A stretch of 64,000 bases of DNA from G965222335 sp965222335 (GCA_965222335.1 OZ244944.1:3534001-3598000), one strand, 5' to 3'. Numbered from the stretch's first letter, positions 18,065 through 28,179 are shown. Translations and numbers: made by a program. Notes: generated by a model from the letters alone, not told the origin.

Positions 18065-18189
18065 TTCTTATCCGCCGGCGCCCCTGTCAAGGGTGGCCTG
18101 CGTAAACTTCTCCCGAATTTTCTCCCGGCAGGCGCCGCCAGCGCTGCTAGGCTTTTCAGTGGGGCCGCAAGGGTCCGGGAGGTGACGCA

Positions 18190-18282
18190 ATGGCACAGAA
18201 ATACGACGCGGCGGAAACGGTGCTACTGGGCACGGCCTCAGTGACTTTTGCCCTGATCGTGGTGGCCTTCATCGGTATCTGA
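18190..18282 (+). CDS. Small single-span membrane protein, 30 residues
   Basis: A 30-codon frame with an unusually strong ribosome site (GGGAGGTGA, about six bases before the ATG) encodes a polar N-terminus (MAQKYDAAETV) followed by one hydrophobic span (LLGTASVTFALIVVAFIGI). It starts 126 bases after the CRP-like gene, and its last 45 bases overlap the antisense 3' end of xseA. The shape is that of small bacterial transmembrane peptides that modulate a larger membrane protein, but I recognise no family. Codon use is like neighbours. Confidence 0.6.
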   Translation: MAQKYDAAETVLLGTASVTFALIVVAFIGI

Positions 18283-19650
18283 CGCACTGCCCGGATTACT
18301 GTCCTCTACCCGTATCGAGAGTGAACCCCGCGCCAGGCGGGCGTCCAGGTGTTGTCCGGGTTTGACCTCGGCGGCGTCCCGAACGACCTGGCCGGCGTCG
18401 GTGGTGAGGATCACGTAGCCCCGCTCCAGGGTCGCCAGCGGACTGACTGAATGCAGCAACTGCGACAGGTGGGCCAGGCGCTCACTCGCGCGCTGCAGTT
18501 GCCGTTGCATGCCTGACTCCAGCCGCTGCTGCCGGGCCGCGAGATCGCTCTGCAGGCGCTGGATGCGCCCCAGGGGGGAGCGTGCCTGCAGCCGGCTCTG
18601 TAGCAGTGCCAGCTCGCTTTGCCGGCGCTGCAGCGCCTGCCGCTGGGCGCGCACCAGGCGCTGTTCCAGTTCATCCAGGCGTTGGGACTGCTCCCGCAGC
18701 TGCTGGCCGGGGTGGCGCAGGCGGGCACGGAGCTGGTCCAGTTCGCGGCGCGCGTCCGCGAGGCGGCGGCTGATCTGCCGGCGCAGCTGCTGTTCCAGCT
18801 CGCGCAGCCGCGTCTGCCACTCGGCCCGGTCGGGGCTCAGCATTTCCGCGGCGGCCGAGGGGGTGGCGGCGCGGGCATCCGCAGCCATGTCGGCGATGGT
18901 GAAATCCACCTCGTGTCCCACGGCACTGACCACGGGCAGCTCGCTGGCCACGATGGCCCGCGCGACCACTTCCTCGTTGAAGGCCCACAGATCTTCCAGC
19001 GAGCCGCCGCCGCGGGTCACGAGCAGCGCGTCCAGATTGATCTGCCCCCCTGCCTGCCAACGGTTGGCCCGGGCAATGGCGGCGGCGATCTCACCGCCCG
19101 CGGCTTCCCCCTGCACGGGCACCGGCAGGATGAAGACCTCCATCGCCGGCCAGCGTCGCTGGAGCACGGTCAGGACGTCCTGGATGGCGGCCCCGGTGGG
19201 CGAGGTGATCACCCCGAGCCTGGCGATGTGGGCGGGCAGGGGGCGCTTGCGCGCCGGGTCGAACAGGCCCTCGGCCAGGAGCTTCTGCTTGAGCTGCTCG
19301 AAGGCCGCCTGCAGGGCGCCGGCACCGGCGGGTTCCACGTGTTCCACGAGCAGTTGGAACTCCCCCCGGCCCTCGTACAGTGAGACCCGCGCCCGCAGGC
19401 GGATATGGTCGCCGTTGGCGGGGGTAAAGCGCATGCGCTGGTTGCGGTTGCGGAACATGGCGCAGCGCACCTGGGCGCTGCCGTCCTTGAGGGAGAAGTA
19501 CCAGTGCCCGGAGGAGGGCGCGGCGAAATTGCTTACCTCACCCTCCACCCACAGGAAGTCAAAATTGGACTCCAGCAGGGCACGCACCTGGCGGTTGAGC
19601 TGGGTGACGGTGAGTGTGTCGGGTGCGGGTGTGTTGAAAGGGCTGGGCAC
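18238..19650 (-). CDS. xseA: Exodeoxyribonuclease VII large subunit
   Basis: XseA, with XseB, degrades single-stranded DNA from both ends. The 470-residue product has the N-terminal OB-fold (VTQLNRQVRALLES, WVEGEVSNF, SGHWYFSLKDG), the catalytic domain signature GVITSPTGAAIQD, LVTRGGGSLEDLWAFNEE, SAVGHEVDFTIAD, and a long C-terminal coiled coil (about 270-420) as in the family. The start is a GTG at 19650. The C-terminal 15 codons overlap a small membrane-peptide gene on the other strand. Confidence 0.95.
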   Translation of the reverse strand: MPSPFNTPAPDTLTVTQLNRQVRALLESNFDFLWVEGEVSNFAAPSSGHWYFSLKDGSAQVRCAMFRNRNQRMRFTPANGDHIRLRARVSLYEGRGEFQLLVEHVEPAGAGALQAAFEQLKQKLLAEGLFDPARKRPLPAHIARLGVITSPTGAAIQDVLTVLQRRWPAMEVFILPVPVQGEAAGGEIAAAIARANRWQAGGQINLDALLVTRGGGSLEDLWAFNEEVVARAIVASELPVVSAVGHEVDFTIADMAADARAATPSAAAEMLSPDRAEWQTRLRELEQQLRRQISRRLADARRELDQLRARLRHPGQQLREQSQRLDELEQRLVRAQRQALQRRQSELALLQSRLQARSPLGRIQRLQSDLAARQQRLESGMQRQLQRASERLAHLSQLLHSVSPLATLERGYVILTTDAGQVVRDAAEVKPGQHLDARLARGSLSIRVEDSNPGSASDTDEGHHDQGKSH

Positions 19651-19673
19651 GGGGTCGGTGATTGCGACTTTTG

Positions 19674-19703
19674 TTTACCTTGGGCGGGTGTAACAATTAT
19701 AAT
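19674..19703 (+). promoter_or_regulatory. Likely guaB promoter
   Basis: A perfect -10 TATAAT (19698-19703) is preceded after 18 bases by TTTACC (19674-19679) as a weak -35. It lies 41 bases before the guaB ATG in the divergent xseA-guaB gap. Confidence 0.6.
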
Positions 19704-19744
19704 TGCATGTTTACCTGCAAGCCGCCAGCCGGAGGCCGACCCAC

Positions 19745-21214
<1,470 letters not shown>

Positions 21215-21233
21215 CCACGCGGCTGAACCCCCT

Positions 21234-21291
21234 GTAGGGCCGAATTCATTCGGCCATTCACATGGCTTTGGCCGAATGAATTCGGCCCTAC
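21234..21291. repeat. Perfect 22-bp inverted repeat (ERIC/REP-like palindrome) between guaB and guaA
   Basis: Arms at 21234-21255 and 21270-21291 are exact reverse complements (each contains GGGCCGAATTCATTCGGCC) around a 14-base loop. Each arm holds nested GGCCGAAT palindromes. There is no T-run, so it is more like a dispersed intergenic palindrome than a terminator. It would form a stable hairpin in the guaB-guaA mRNA and could modulate guaA expression or message stability. Confidence 0.85.
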
Positions 21292-21304
21292 CCAGGACCC
21301 CCAG

Positions 21305-22882
21305 ATGAACAAGGACATCCACGCCAGCAGGATCCTGATCCTCGATTTTGGTTCCCAGTACACCCAGCTGATTGCGCGCCGGGTGCGGGAAGTCGGCGTC
21401 TACAGCGAGATTCGCGCCTGGGACATGAGCGACGCGGAGATTCGCGACTTCGCCCCGGCGGGGATTATCCTCTCCGGCGGGCCCGAGTCCGTGGCTGCAG
21501 AAAACTCCCCGCGCGCGGCGCAGGCGGTGTTCGACCTGGGCGTACCGGTGCTGGGCATCTGCTACGGCATGCAGACCATGGCCGCCCAGTTTGGCGGTGC
21601 CGTTTCCGCCTCGCCGACCAGTGAATTCGGCTACGCCCAGATCCGCCAGGTCGGCAACGGCGGTTTGCTGCACGATATCCGCGACCATATCGCCGACAAC
21701 GGCACTCCGCTGCTGGATGTGTGGATGAGCCACGGCGACAAGGTCGTGGAGCTGCCGCCTGATTTCGAAGTGATCGCCGAGACCGACAGCTGCCCCATTG
21801 CCGGCATGGCCCACCGGGAAAAGCCCTGGTTCGGCATCCAGTTTCACCCGGAAGTGACCCACACCCTGCAGGGCAAGCGCATCTTCGAGCACTTCGTACT
21901 CGAGCAGTGTGCCTGCGAGGCGTTGTGGACCCCCGCCAACATCGTCGATGACGCCATTGCCCGCGTGCGCGAGCAGGTGGGCTCGGACAAGGTGCTGCTC
22001 GGCCTGTCCGGCGGCGTCGATTCCTCGGTCGTGGCCGCCCTGCTGCACAAGGCGATCGGTGACCAGCTCACCTGCGTATTCGTGGACAACGGCCTGCTGC
22101 GCCTGCACGAGGGCGACCAGGTGATGAAGATGTTCGCCGACAACATGGGCGTAAAGGTGATCCGTGCGGACCGGGAAGACCTGTTTCTCGGCAAGCTGGC
22201 GGGAGAGGCAGACCCGGAGCGCAAGCGCAAGATTATCGGCAATACCTTTATCGAGGTCTTCGACGAGGAAGCCTCCCGGATCAAGGACGTGAGCTGGCTG
22301 GCCCAGGGTACGATTTACCCCGACGTGATCGAATCCGCCGGTGCCAAGACCGGCAAGGCCCACGTGATCAAGTCCCACCACAATGTCGGCGGGCTGCCGG
22401 AAGACATGGCCATGGAGCTGGTGGAGCCACTGCGGGAGCTGTTCAAGGACGAGGTGCGCCGCATCGGCCTGGAACTGGGCCTGCCCTACGACATGGTCTA
22501 CCGTCATCCCTTCCCGGGACCCGGGCTGGGCGTGCGCATCCTGGGTGAAGTCAAAAAAGAATACGCCGACCTGCTGCGCCGGGCCGATGCGATCTTTATC
22601 GAGGAACTGCGCGCCGCCGACTGGTACCACAAGACCAGCCAGGCCTTCGCCGTGTTCCTGCCGGTCAAGTCCGTGGGCGTGGTGGGCGACGGCCGCCGCT
22701 ACGAGTACGTGATCGCCATTCGCGCCGTGGAGACCGTGGACTTTATGACCGCCCGCTGGGCGCACCTGCCCTACGAGCTACTGGAGAAGGTGTCCAACCG
22801 GATTATCAACGAGATATCCGGTGTTTCCCGCGTCACCTACGACGTGAGCAGCAAGCCGCCGGCGACGATTGAGTGGGAATGA
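21305..22882 (+). CDS. guaA: GMP synthase (glutamine-hydrolysing)
   Basis: GuaA aminates XMP to GMP using glutamine and ATP. The 525-residue product has an N-terminal class I glutamine amidotransferase (nucleophile Cys in LGICYGMQTMA; His/Glu in FGIQFHPEVTHT), an ATP-pyrophosphatase domain with P-loop LSGGVDSSVVA, and the C-terminal dimerisation domain ending PPATIEWE. The 3' end is intact, but immediately downstream lie integrase-type repeats and an integrase, showing it served as an attachment site that was restored by the incoming element. Confidence 0.97.
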   Translation: MNKDIHASRILILDFGSQYTQLIARRVREVGVYSEIRAWDMSDAEIRDFAPAGIILSGGPESVAAENSPRAAQAVFDLGVPVLGICYGMQTMAAQFGGAVSASPTSEFGYAQIRQVGNGGLLHDIRDHIADNGTPLLDVWMSHGDKVVELPPDFEVIAETDSCPIAGMAHREKPWFGIQFHPEVTHTLQGKRIFEHFVLEQCACEALWTPANIVDDAIARVREQVGSDKVLLGLSGGVDSSVVAALLHKAIGDQLTCVFVDNGLLRLHEGDQVMKMFADNMGVKVIRADREDLFLGKLAGEADPERKRKIIGNTFIEVFDEEASRIKDVSWLAQGTIYPDVIESAGAKTGKAHVIKSHHNVGGLPEDMAMELVEPLRELFKDEVRRIGLELGLPYDMVYRHPFPGPGLGVRILGEVKKEYADLLRRADAIFIEELRAADWYHKTSQAFAVFLPVKSVGVVGDGRRYEYVIAIRAVETVDFMTARWAHLPYELLEKVSNRIINEISGVSRVTYDVSSKPPATIEWE

Positions 22883-23001
22883 TTTCACGTCTGGCACTGG
22901 CTGGCACCTGCAAGCAAGAAATCTCGTAAAAACACTATAAAAATAGAGTTATTCTCCTTTTCGTCTGGCAACGACTGGCACTCTCTGGCACCTCCAAGCA
23001 A
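22863..23001 (+). repeat. guaA 3' attachment region with 10-bp-phased CTGGCA repeats
   Basis: Right after the guaA stop, CTGGCA occurs at 22891, 22901, 22965, 22975 and 22985: two clusters with exactly 10-base spacing inside a larger imperfect repeat (CGTCTGGCA...CTGGCACCTnCAAGCAA, 22888-22917 and 22962-23001). One copy per helical turn on the same DNA face is what is expected for arm-type binding sites of a tyrosine integrase. The crossover core is probably within the last codons of guaA (ending GAGTGGGAATGA). I did not find a second copy of that core by eye in the rest of the window. Confidence 0.65.
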
Positions 23002-23010
23002 ACTTTTTCA

Positions 23011-23163
23011 ATGGTATAAAACATGGTACTGTTCTTTGGAATGTCAGGGCCAAGAAAAAATACCATGCTACTTTTTCAAGTTAACCCATGGTATTAAAGT
23101 CAGTTAACTCACTGATATCAAAGAAAATATACGAGATAAATATACCATATTGGATCATGGTAT
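23011..23163. repeat. Six ATGGTA(T) motifs upstream of the integrase
   Basis: ATGGTAT or ATGGTAC occurs at 23011, 23023, 23088 and 23157 on the plus strand, and its complement ATACCAT at 23060 and 23142, within 153 A/T-rich bases. The block ends 23 bases before the integrase start. Such repeats fit binding sites for an excisionase-like or repressor protein controlling integrase expression, or a second class of integrase arm sites; no excisionase gene is seen nearby. Apart from these repeats the 303-base gap between guaA and the integrase holds no gene. Confidence 0.55.
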
Positions 23164-23185
23164 TTTTCCTACGGGAGGACTTGTG

Positions 23186-24254
23186 ATGCTGACAGATACC
23201 AAGCTGCGCAACTTGAAGCCAAAGGACAATATCTACAAGGTCAATGACCGCGATGGGCTCTACGTGGCTGTGACACCAGCGGGCGGCATTTCCTTCAGAT
23301 ACAACTACTCGATCAGCGGTCGACAGGAGACCTTGACGATAGGCCGGTATGGCAAGCGCGGTGTCACGTTGTCAGAAGCACGAGAGCGACTCAGCGAAGC
23401 AAAAAAGATGATCGTTGCAGGGAAGTCACCGGCCAGAGAAAAAGCACGCGACAAGACGCGCGTAAAAGATGCCGAAACGTTTGGTGCATGGGCCGAGAAA
23501 TGGATGCGTGGTTATCAGATGGCTGATTCGACGCGTGACATGCGTAAGTCAGTCTACAACCGTGAATTGAAGAAGCGCTTTGGTAATCAGAAATTGTCTG
23601 AGATCACGCATGAGGATCTTCGGGCTGTAACCGATGCCATAGTAGAAAGAGGGGCGCCAGCAACAGCAGTTCACGCCCGAGAGGAGGTAATGCAGGTCTA
23701 TCGTTGGGCGATCGAGCGCGGACAGAAAGTAGAGAATCCTGCGGAGCTGGTTCGGCCTACCAGTATCGCCAGGTTTGAACCTCGCGATCGGGCTTTGAGT
23801 CCTCCAGAGATTGGTCTGATGTATCGGTACATGGACCGAGTTGGAACGTCGCCCCAATATAGAGCTGCTATCAAGTTGCTGTTGCTGACCATGGTGAGGA
23901 AGTCCGAGCTGTCCAACGCTACCTGGTCGGAGATCAGTTTCAGCGAAGCGCTTTGGACGATTCCAAAAGAGCGTATGAAACGACGCAATCCGCACTTGGT
24001 GTTTCTGTCTCGCCAGGCGTTGGATATTTTTATCGCACTCAAGACCTTTGCCGGCGGTTCTGAATTCGTACTTCCCTCTCGGTATGATTCGGATATACCT
24101 ATGAGTGCGCCAACGATGAATCGCGTTCTAGCATTGACCTACCAGGCGGCACAAAAGGATGATGAACCGCTTGGGAAATTCGGTCCTCACGACCTGCGTC
24201 GCACCGCTTGCTACCGGTGCGCTGCCACATGAGGTGTATAACAAGCCAGAATAG
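23186..24254 (+). pseudogene. P4-type tyrosine integrase with internal deletion
   Basis: From the ATG at 23186 (ribosome site GGGAGGAC) the frame encodes a P4-family integrase: DUF4102-like arm-binding domain (LTDTKLRNLKPKDN, DGLYVAVTPAGG), core-binding domain and catalytic domain with the first Arg (TMVRKSELSNATWSEI) and the H-x-x-R box (FGPHDLRRTA). It then breaks: after RRTA the frame reads unrelated residues to a stop at 24232. A few bases on, another frame reads VYNKPE, the segment around the expected tyrosine of such integrases. About 50 codons, including the second catalytic His, are therefore deleted. The enzyme should be inactive, fixing the island in place. GC content is visibly lower than in guaA. 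Confidence 0.85.
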
Positions 24255-24336
24255 CCGCATGGAACATCCCGCTAAAATCCTGGAGCCTGGAGTCCGCTCC
24301 AGGTCAATGCCCGATCTGTGCCAGATAGATATTTAG

Positions 24337-25065
24337 TCAGCGCCGTGTTTTTGCTTCGCCCGGCATTTCGTAACGAAACAACCGGATCGAACCTAGGGCG
24401 AGTATCAATTCAATAGCTGCAAACAGTGCCAATGCGGTCCCGAAGCCAAAGCGTAGGACTTCGCCGAAAATCAGGCTGCCCAGGCCAAAACCCACGAACA
24501 GGGTAAACACGTTCAAATCCATCGCCTGGCCGGGCCGTTTGCCGCCGAGCGACGTAACGATGCCGGCAAACAAAGGCTGTGTCGCGTCATAGCCCAGCGA
24601 TAGCAGCATCGCGACGACCGGCGCGAGGAGTACCGGAAAATCGAACAGCAAACCCGCTGCGGCCAACGCACTCAAGCCGAGCCCGATCGGCAGCAATCGC
24701 GCGCGACCCCATCGGTCTGCAGCGCGGCCGATCAGCGGACCAAACAACAAACCGGGCACCGCGTAGCCGAGCAATGCCAGACCGATGCCGACCGGCCCGA
24801 GACTGTAGCGTTGTTCGAGGTAGACGCCCAACCAGGTGAACACGCCGGAATGAAACATCGAGTTCACAAAAATATAGCCATAGGTGCGCTGGCCGCGTGC
24901 GGTGCCCAGCAAGCCCAAATAGCCGCGCATCAGGTCGCCGAGTGTGCCGCCTACCGACCGTATCGCGCCGGCGATCAGGCGGCGATAGGGTAAAAACAGC
25001 AGCAGAACTATCCCTCCGGTTGCGCTGACGGCCAGGAAAAGCCCGCGCCAGCCGAACCATCCTGG
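24337..25065 (-). pseudogene. MFS transporter, C-terminal half only
   Basis: The minus-strand frame encodes about six transmembrane helices of a major facilitator: GWFGWRGLFLAVSATGG near its beginning, then FVNSMFHSGVFTWLGVYLEQ, and GRAADRWGRARLLPIGL, a conserved MFS loop motif. A complete MFS protein has twelve helices in about 400 residues; here the first half is missing and an in-frame stop at 25066-25068 marks the break. The first in-frame ATG (24930) would give only 197 residues. The break sits 90 bases before the CDF gene, a junction between two acquired segments. Confidence 0.75.
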
Positions 25066-25153
25066 CTAACTCAACCTGGCTCAAGCTTCTTGACTGAAAT
25101 CACTACGGACTCCATCGTTATCCTCCACGCTCGGATGATCAAGAGGTAAAACG

Positions 25154-25801
25154 ATGAGCAGCGGCTGCTGTGACGACGAAACCGCGAATAACCTGGCCGC
25201 TGGCGAGCGGCGAAAAACCCTGTACGCCGTTCTGTGGATCAATGCCCTGATGTTCGCCGGGGAACTGACGGCCGGGGTATTGGTGGACTCCAAGGCGCTG
25301 ATCGCAGACTCCGCCGACAATCTCGGCGATACGTTGGTGTACGTCATAAGCCTGTTTGTTGTCGCCCGCAGCCTACGCTGGAGGGCCGGCGCCGCGTTCG
25401 CGAAGGGGCTGATTCAGCTGGCCTTCGGCATCGGCATTGTGGCCTCTATCGTCGCCAGCTTGCTGGGGGAGCCGCGGCCCGTCGGCCCGGCGATGATGGC
25501 GGTCGCCGGCGCGGCTCTTATCGGCAACCTGATCTGTTTCGCCCTGCTGATGAAGCACCGGGGCGAAGATGTGAATATGCGCTCGGTCTGGCTGTGCTCA
25601 CGCAACGATGTGCTCGGCAACCTGGGGGTCATAGTCGCCGGGGGACTGGTCATCGCGCTCGATTCCTTCTGGCCGGATATCGTCGTCGCCAGCGCCGTGT
25701 CTGCCGTGTTCCTGCACACCGCCTACCAGGTACTGCGCGATGCCGCCGGGGCGTGGCGGCACGAGCCGCGACTCGAGGGTAGGTCCGGTGAAAACGGGTA
25801 G
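25154..25801 (+). CDS. CDF-like cation transporter with altered metal site
   Basis: This 215-residue membrane protein consists of the transmembrane domain of a cation diffusion facilitator with no cytoplasmic C-terminal domain. Six helices are seen, starting at LYAVLWINALMFAGELTAG. In TM2, where classical CDFs carry H-x-x-x-D, it has D-x-x-x-D (IADSADNLGD). In TM5 the conserved Asp is kept but the His position is Cys (LCSRNDVLGNLG). The N-terminus has a CC pair (SSGCCDDE). It is clearly related to the protein at 28244. A weak TTGACT box (25090) with ACTACGGA lies upstream and may be a MerR-type control site, but its -10 is poor. Role: probably metal export. Confidence 0.75.
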   Translation: MSSGCCDDETANNLAAGERRKTLYAVLWINALMFAGELTAGVLVDSKALIADSADNLGDTLVYVISLFVVARSLRWRAGAAFAKGLIQLAFGIGIVASIVASLLGEPRPVGPAMMAVAGAALIGNLICFALLMKHRGEDVNMRSVWLCSRNDVLGNLGVIVAGGLVIALDSFWPDIVVASAVSAVFLHTAYQVLRDAAGAWRHEPRLEGRSGENG

Positions 25802-25970
25802 CACTGCAAAAAGCCGCGCCCGCGTGACATCAAGAGCGTGTTACTCAAGCTGATATGCACTGTTCACCAGCCCTGCAACCGCGCCTTGCAGTGCTCCCCG
25901 GCCTCGATTTGCAATGTCATGGGCTGGCCCGAAAATTTCATCAGTCGGCAGAAGTTTTGGGTTAGCTTGT

Positions 25971-26741
25971 TTAGCTTATAAAGTGGACCCGGATTGCCTG
26001 ACGGTCTCCGAACAAGAACGAGGGGGCAACGCCGAAAGTTTCGCGGAATGTTCGGGTCAGGTGGGCCGAGTCCGAGAAACCGGCGGCATGGGCGGCGTCC
26101 GTCAGCGAGTCGCCGTCCAGGGCGGCCTTGATGGCCAGGCGCAATCGGCGCCAGAGCACATAGCGGCGAATGGGCACGCCGACCCGGTCCCCGAAATGGT
26201 GAGACAGCCAGCTTTCGGACACGCGGGCGGCGCTGGCCACGGCGCGGTTTCCCAGCTCGTCGTCGAGATGTTCGTCCAGCCACGTCAGCGCGCGCTGCAG
26301 GCGCGGGTCCAGGTTGCGCCGCAGCGTGGATACCCCCTGACCCAGCAGCTCGCGGCAGGCCTGTTCGGCATCGGCGGGACTGCCACCGCCGTTGGCAAGG
26401 CGTCGCAGCGTCGCAAGGGGTAGCTCGCGATTGTCGAGCAGCCGGATTCGGCCACCGCCGAATCGGTGGCATGCGTCCTCGCACTCCCGGCCTTCGGGGT
26501 CCAGGTACAGCAGCGCGCAGGGCGTATCGCCGGCGTCGAACTCGTGCGGCACGTCGGGAGGTACATAAAAGGCCGCCGCCTCCTGCCACGGCTGGTCCTG
26601 CCCGCCGCGGACCCGCAACCGGTCGTGCAGGCCCAGGGCGAGTTGCGCCGCGTGGTGGCGATGGGGTTGGGCATCGAACGCCGGACCCAGGAAAAGCAGT
26701 CGATGGGGCCAGAGAAACAGATGAAAAGTTGGCGGGTGCAT
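25971..26741 (-). CDS. AraC-family transcriptional regulator
   Basis: The 256-residue protein (ATG at 26741, giving MHPPTFHLFLWPHRLLF) has an N-terminal cupin-like sensing domain (HRHHAAQLALGL, FYVPPDVPHEFDAG) and a C-terminal double helix-turn-helix (VASAARVSESWLSHHFGDRV and LTDAAHAAGFSDSAHLTRTF). An earlier ATG (26846) exists but would overlap the start of the divergent gene. It lies head-to-head with the hydroxylase-family gene at 26836 and is the obvious candidate for its control. The effector is unknown. Confidence 0.85.
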   Translation of the reverse strand: MHPPTFHLFLWPHRLLFLGPAFDAQPHRHHAAQLALGLHDRLRVRGGQDQPWQEAAAFYVPPDVPHEFDAGDTPCALLYLDPEGRECEDACHRFGGGRIRLLDNRELPLATLRRLANGGGSPADAEQACRELLGQGVSTLRRNLDPRLQRALTWLDEHLDDELGNRAVASAARVSESWLSHHFGDRVGVPIRRYVLWRRLRLAIKAALDGDSLTDAAHAAGFSDSAHLTRTFRETFGVAPSFLFGDRQAIRVHFIS

Positions 26742-26835
26742 GGCTGCCAGTTTATTCAAGCTTCGGGAGCCCGCCAAGAGCATTCTATCCGTGTCTTCAC
26801 AAAAGCTGTCATCACGGAAAGGAGAATGCACTGCC

Positions 26836-27690
26836 ATGAGTTTCACAAAAGTACTGTTTCGCTACGGGACGTGGCCCATGCTGTTTTTTGGCTTCGGCGG
26901 CGCGGTCGTCTGGCTGGCGTCAGCGAACGTCGGAGTCTGGCCGATGTTCGCCGTGCTCGCGGGCGCCGTTGCTTTTTCCTTCTTCGCCGAGCGGGTGATC
27001 CCCTATCAGCCCGACTGGAACCGCACCCACGGCGATGTGGCGCGCGACTGGCTGCACGCCCTGGTCAACACGACTCTCAATCGGGCGGCGCTGTGGTTGC
27101 TGCCGTGGCTCACCTGGACGGCGCTCGGCGGGGGCTTCTGGCCGCACACCTGGCCATTCGCGTTGCAGGTCGTGTTCGCCGCGCTGATTCTCGACCTCGG
27201 TATCGCAATGGCACATCACGCAAGTCATCGCTTTGCTCTCTTGTGGCGCTTTCACGCGGTGCACCACAGCCCGAAGCGGCTGTACGGTTTTAATGGCTTG
27301 ATGAAGCATCCGGTCCACCAGGCGATCGAGACGAGCTCAGGCGTGCTGCCGCTCCTGTTGCTGGGCATCCCCTTCGAGGTCGCCATCACGCTGCCGTTCC
27401 TGGTGACCATTGCGCTGTTGTGCCAGCACAGCAATGCCGATTACCGCACGGGCTGGTTCAAGTACGTCTTCGCCAATGCCGAGGTGCACCGCTTCCACCA
27501 TGCCAACTCGGCGGACGGCGACGTCAACTTCGGGCTGTTCACAGTCCTGTACGACCGTATGATGGGAACCTTCCGGTATGAGCCCGACGCAGCGCCCCGG
27601 GAGAGTCGGCAGATCGGCATCGCGGGCGAACAGCCTTACCCTGTAAACTATTGGGCCCAGCTGGCCGAGCCATTCCGCCCCAGCCAGTGA
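26836..27690 (+). CDS. Fatty acid hydroxylase / sterol desaturase family membrane protein
   Basis: The 284-residue integral membrane protein has four to five hydrophobic spans and the di-iron histidine clusters of the fatty acid hydroxylase superfamily: HHASH, FHAVHHS and HRFHHAN, with an extra conserved H (GLMKHPVHQ). These place an Fe-Fe centre at the cytoplasmic face that hydroxylates or desaturates lipids or sterol-like substrates. The ATG follows AAAGGAGA. It is divergent from an AraC regulator and has no evident metal link; membrane-lipid modification under stress is an inference. Confidence 0.85.
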   Translation: MSFTKVLFRYGTWPMLFFGFGGAVVWLASANVGVWPMFAVLAGAVAFSFFAERVIPYQPDWNRTHGDVARDWLHALVNTTLNRAALWLLPWLTWTALGGGFWPHTWPFALQVVFAALILDLGIAMAHHASHRFALLWRFHAVHHSPKRLYGFNGLMKHPVHQAIETSSGVLPLLLLGIPFEVAITLPFLVTIALLCQHSNADYRTGWFKYVFANAEVHRFHHANSADGDVNFGLFTVLYDRMMGTFRYEPDAAPRESRQIGIAGEQPYPVNYWAQLAEPFRPSQ

Positions 27691-27720
27691 AACGCGGCCG
27701 GCTTTGCGAATGGCCAAGCC

Positions 27721-28149
27721 TTATCGAGTCGATGCTTCAGCCTGCTGCGGGTGGATACTTCCCTCGCTGATGCCGGCAAGAACCCCACAAGCTTCAACTT
27801 CCCGGTCATCGTTGCAGCTAGCTCTCAGTGAAACGAGCTGTTTTTCAAGCGCCTGTAGAGCGGCTATCTGCGAGCGCACATGAGAGATGTGATCATCGAG
27901 CAAGGCATTGACGGCGGTACAGGACTGATGAGGGTCGTCCTGATGGCGCTGCAGTTCGTGAATTTCTGCCAGTGAGAGGTCCAGGATCCGGCAGCGACGA
28001 ATAAAGGCCAACCGCTCACCATGCTTCTCGTTATAGACACGGTAACCGTTCTCCTGCCGATCAGGGGGCGGCAACAAGCCCTGCCGTTCATAGAAGCGGA
28101 TCGTCTGTGTATCGACCCCTACCGACCGTGCCAATTGACCAATACGCAT
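27721..28149 (-). CDS. cadR: CadR-type Cd(II)/Pb(II)-responsive MerR-family regulator
   Basis: The 142-residue regulator has the MerR winged-helix (TIRFYERQGLLPPP), a dimerisation helix and the Cd/Pb ligand set: C77 (HQSCTAVNALLDDHI), C112 and C121 (SCNDDREVEACGVLAG). This matches the CadR/PbrR group rather than ZntR. A short His-containing tail (SIHPQQ) could form an accessory site, as in CadR. It is divergent from the CDF transporter at 28244, with the shared operator at 28180-28210 between them. Confidence 0.88.
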   Translation of the reverse strand: MRIGQLARSVGVDTQTIRFYERQGLLPPPDRQENGYRVYNEKHGERLAFIRRCRILDLSLAEIHELQRHQDDPHQSCTAVNALLDDHISHVRSQIAALQALEKQLVSLRASCNDDREVEACGVLAGISEGSIHPQQAEASTR

Positions 28150-28179
28150 GGGTTCCTCCGCAACGAATTCTATACGCTA

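Noticed and set aside
21234..21291. Inverted repeat read as a guaB terminator
   Set aside because: No T-run follows either arm, and guaA follows closely in the same direction.
25090..25121. Putative MerR-type promoter before the first CDF-like gene
   Set aside because: TTGACT and a 19-base spacer exist, but the -10 (TCGTTA) is poor and the dyad is incomplete; noted but not listed as a feature.
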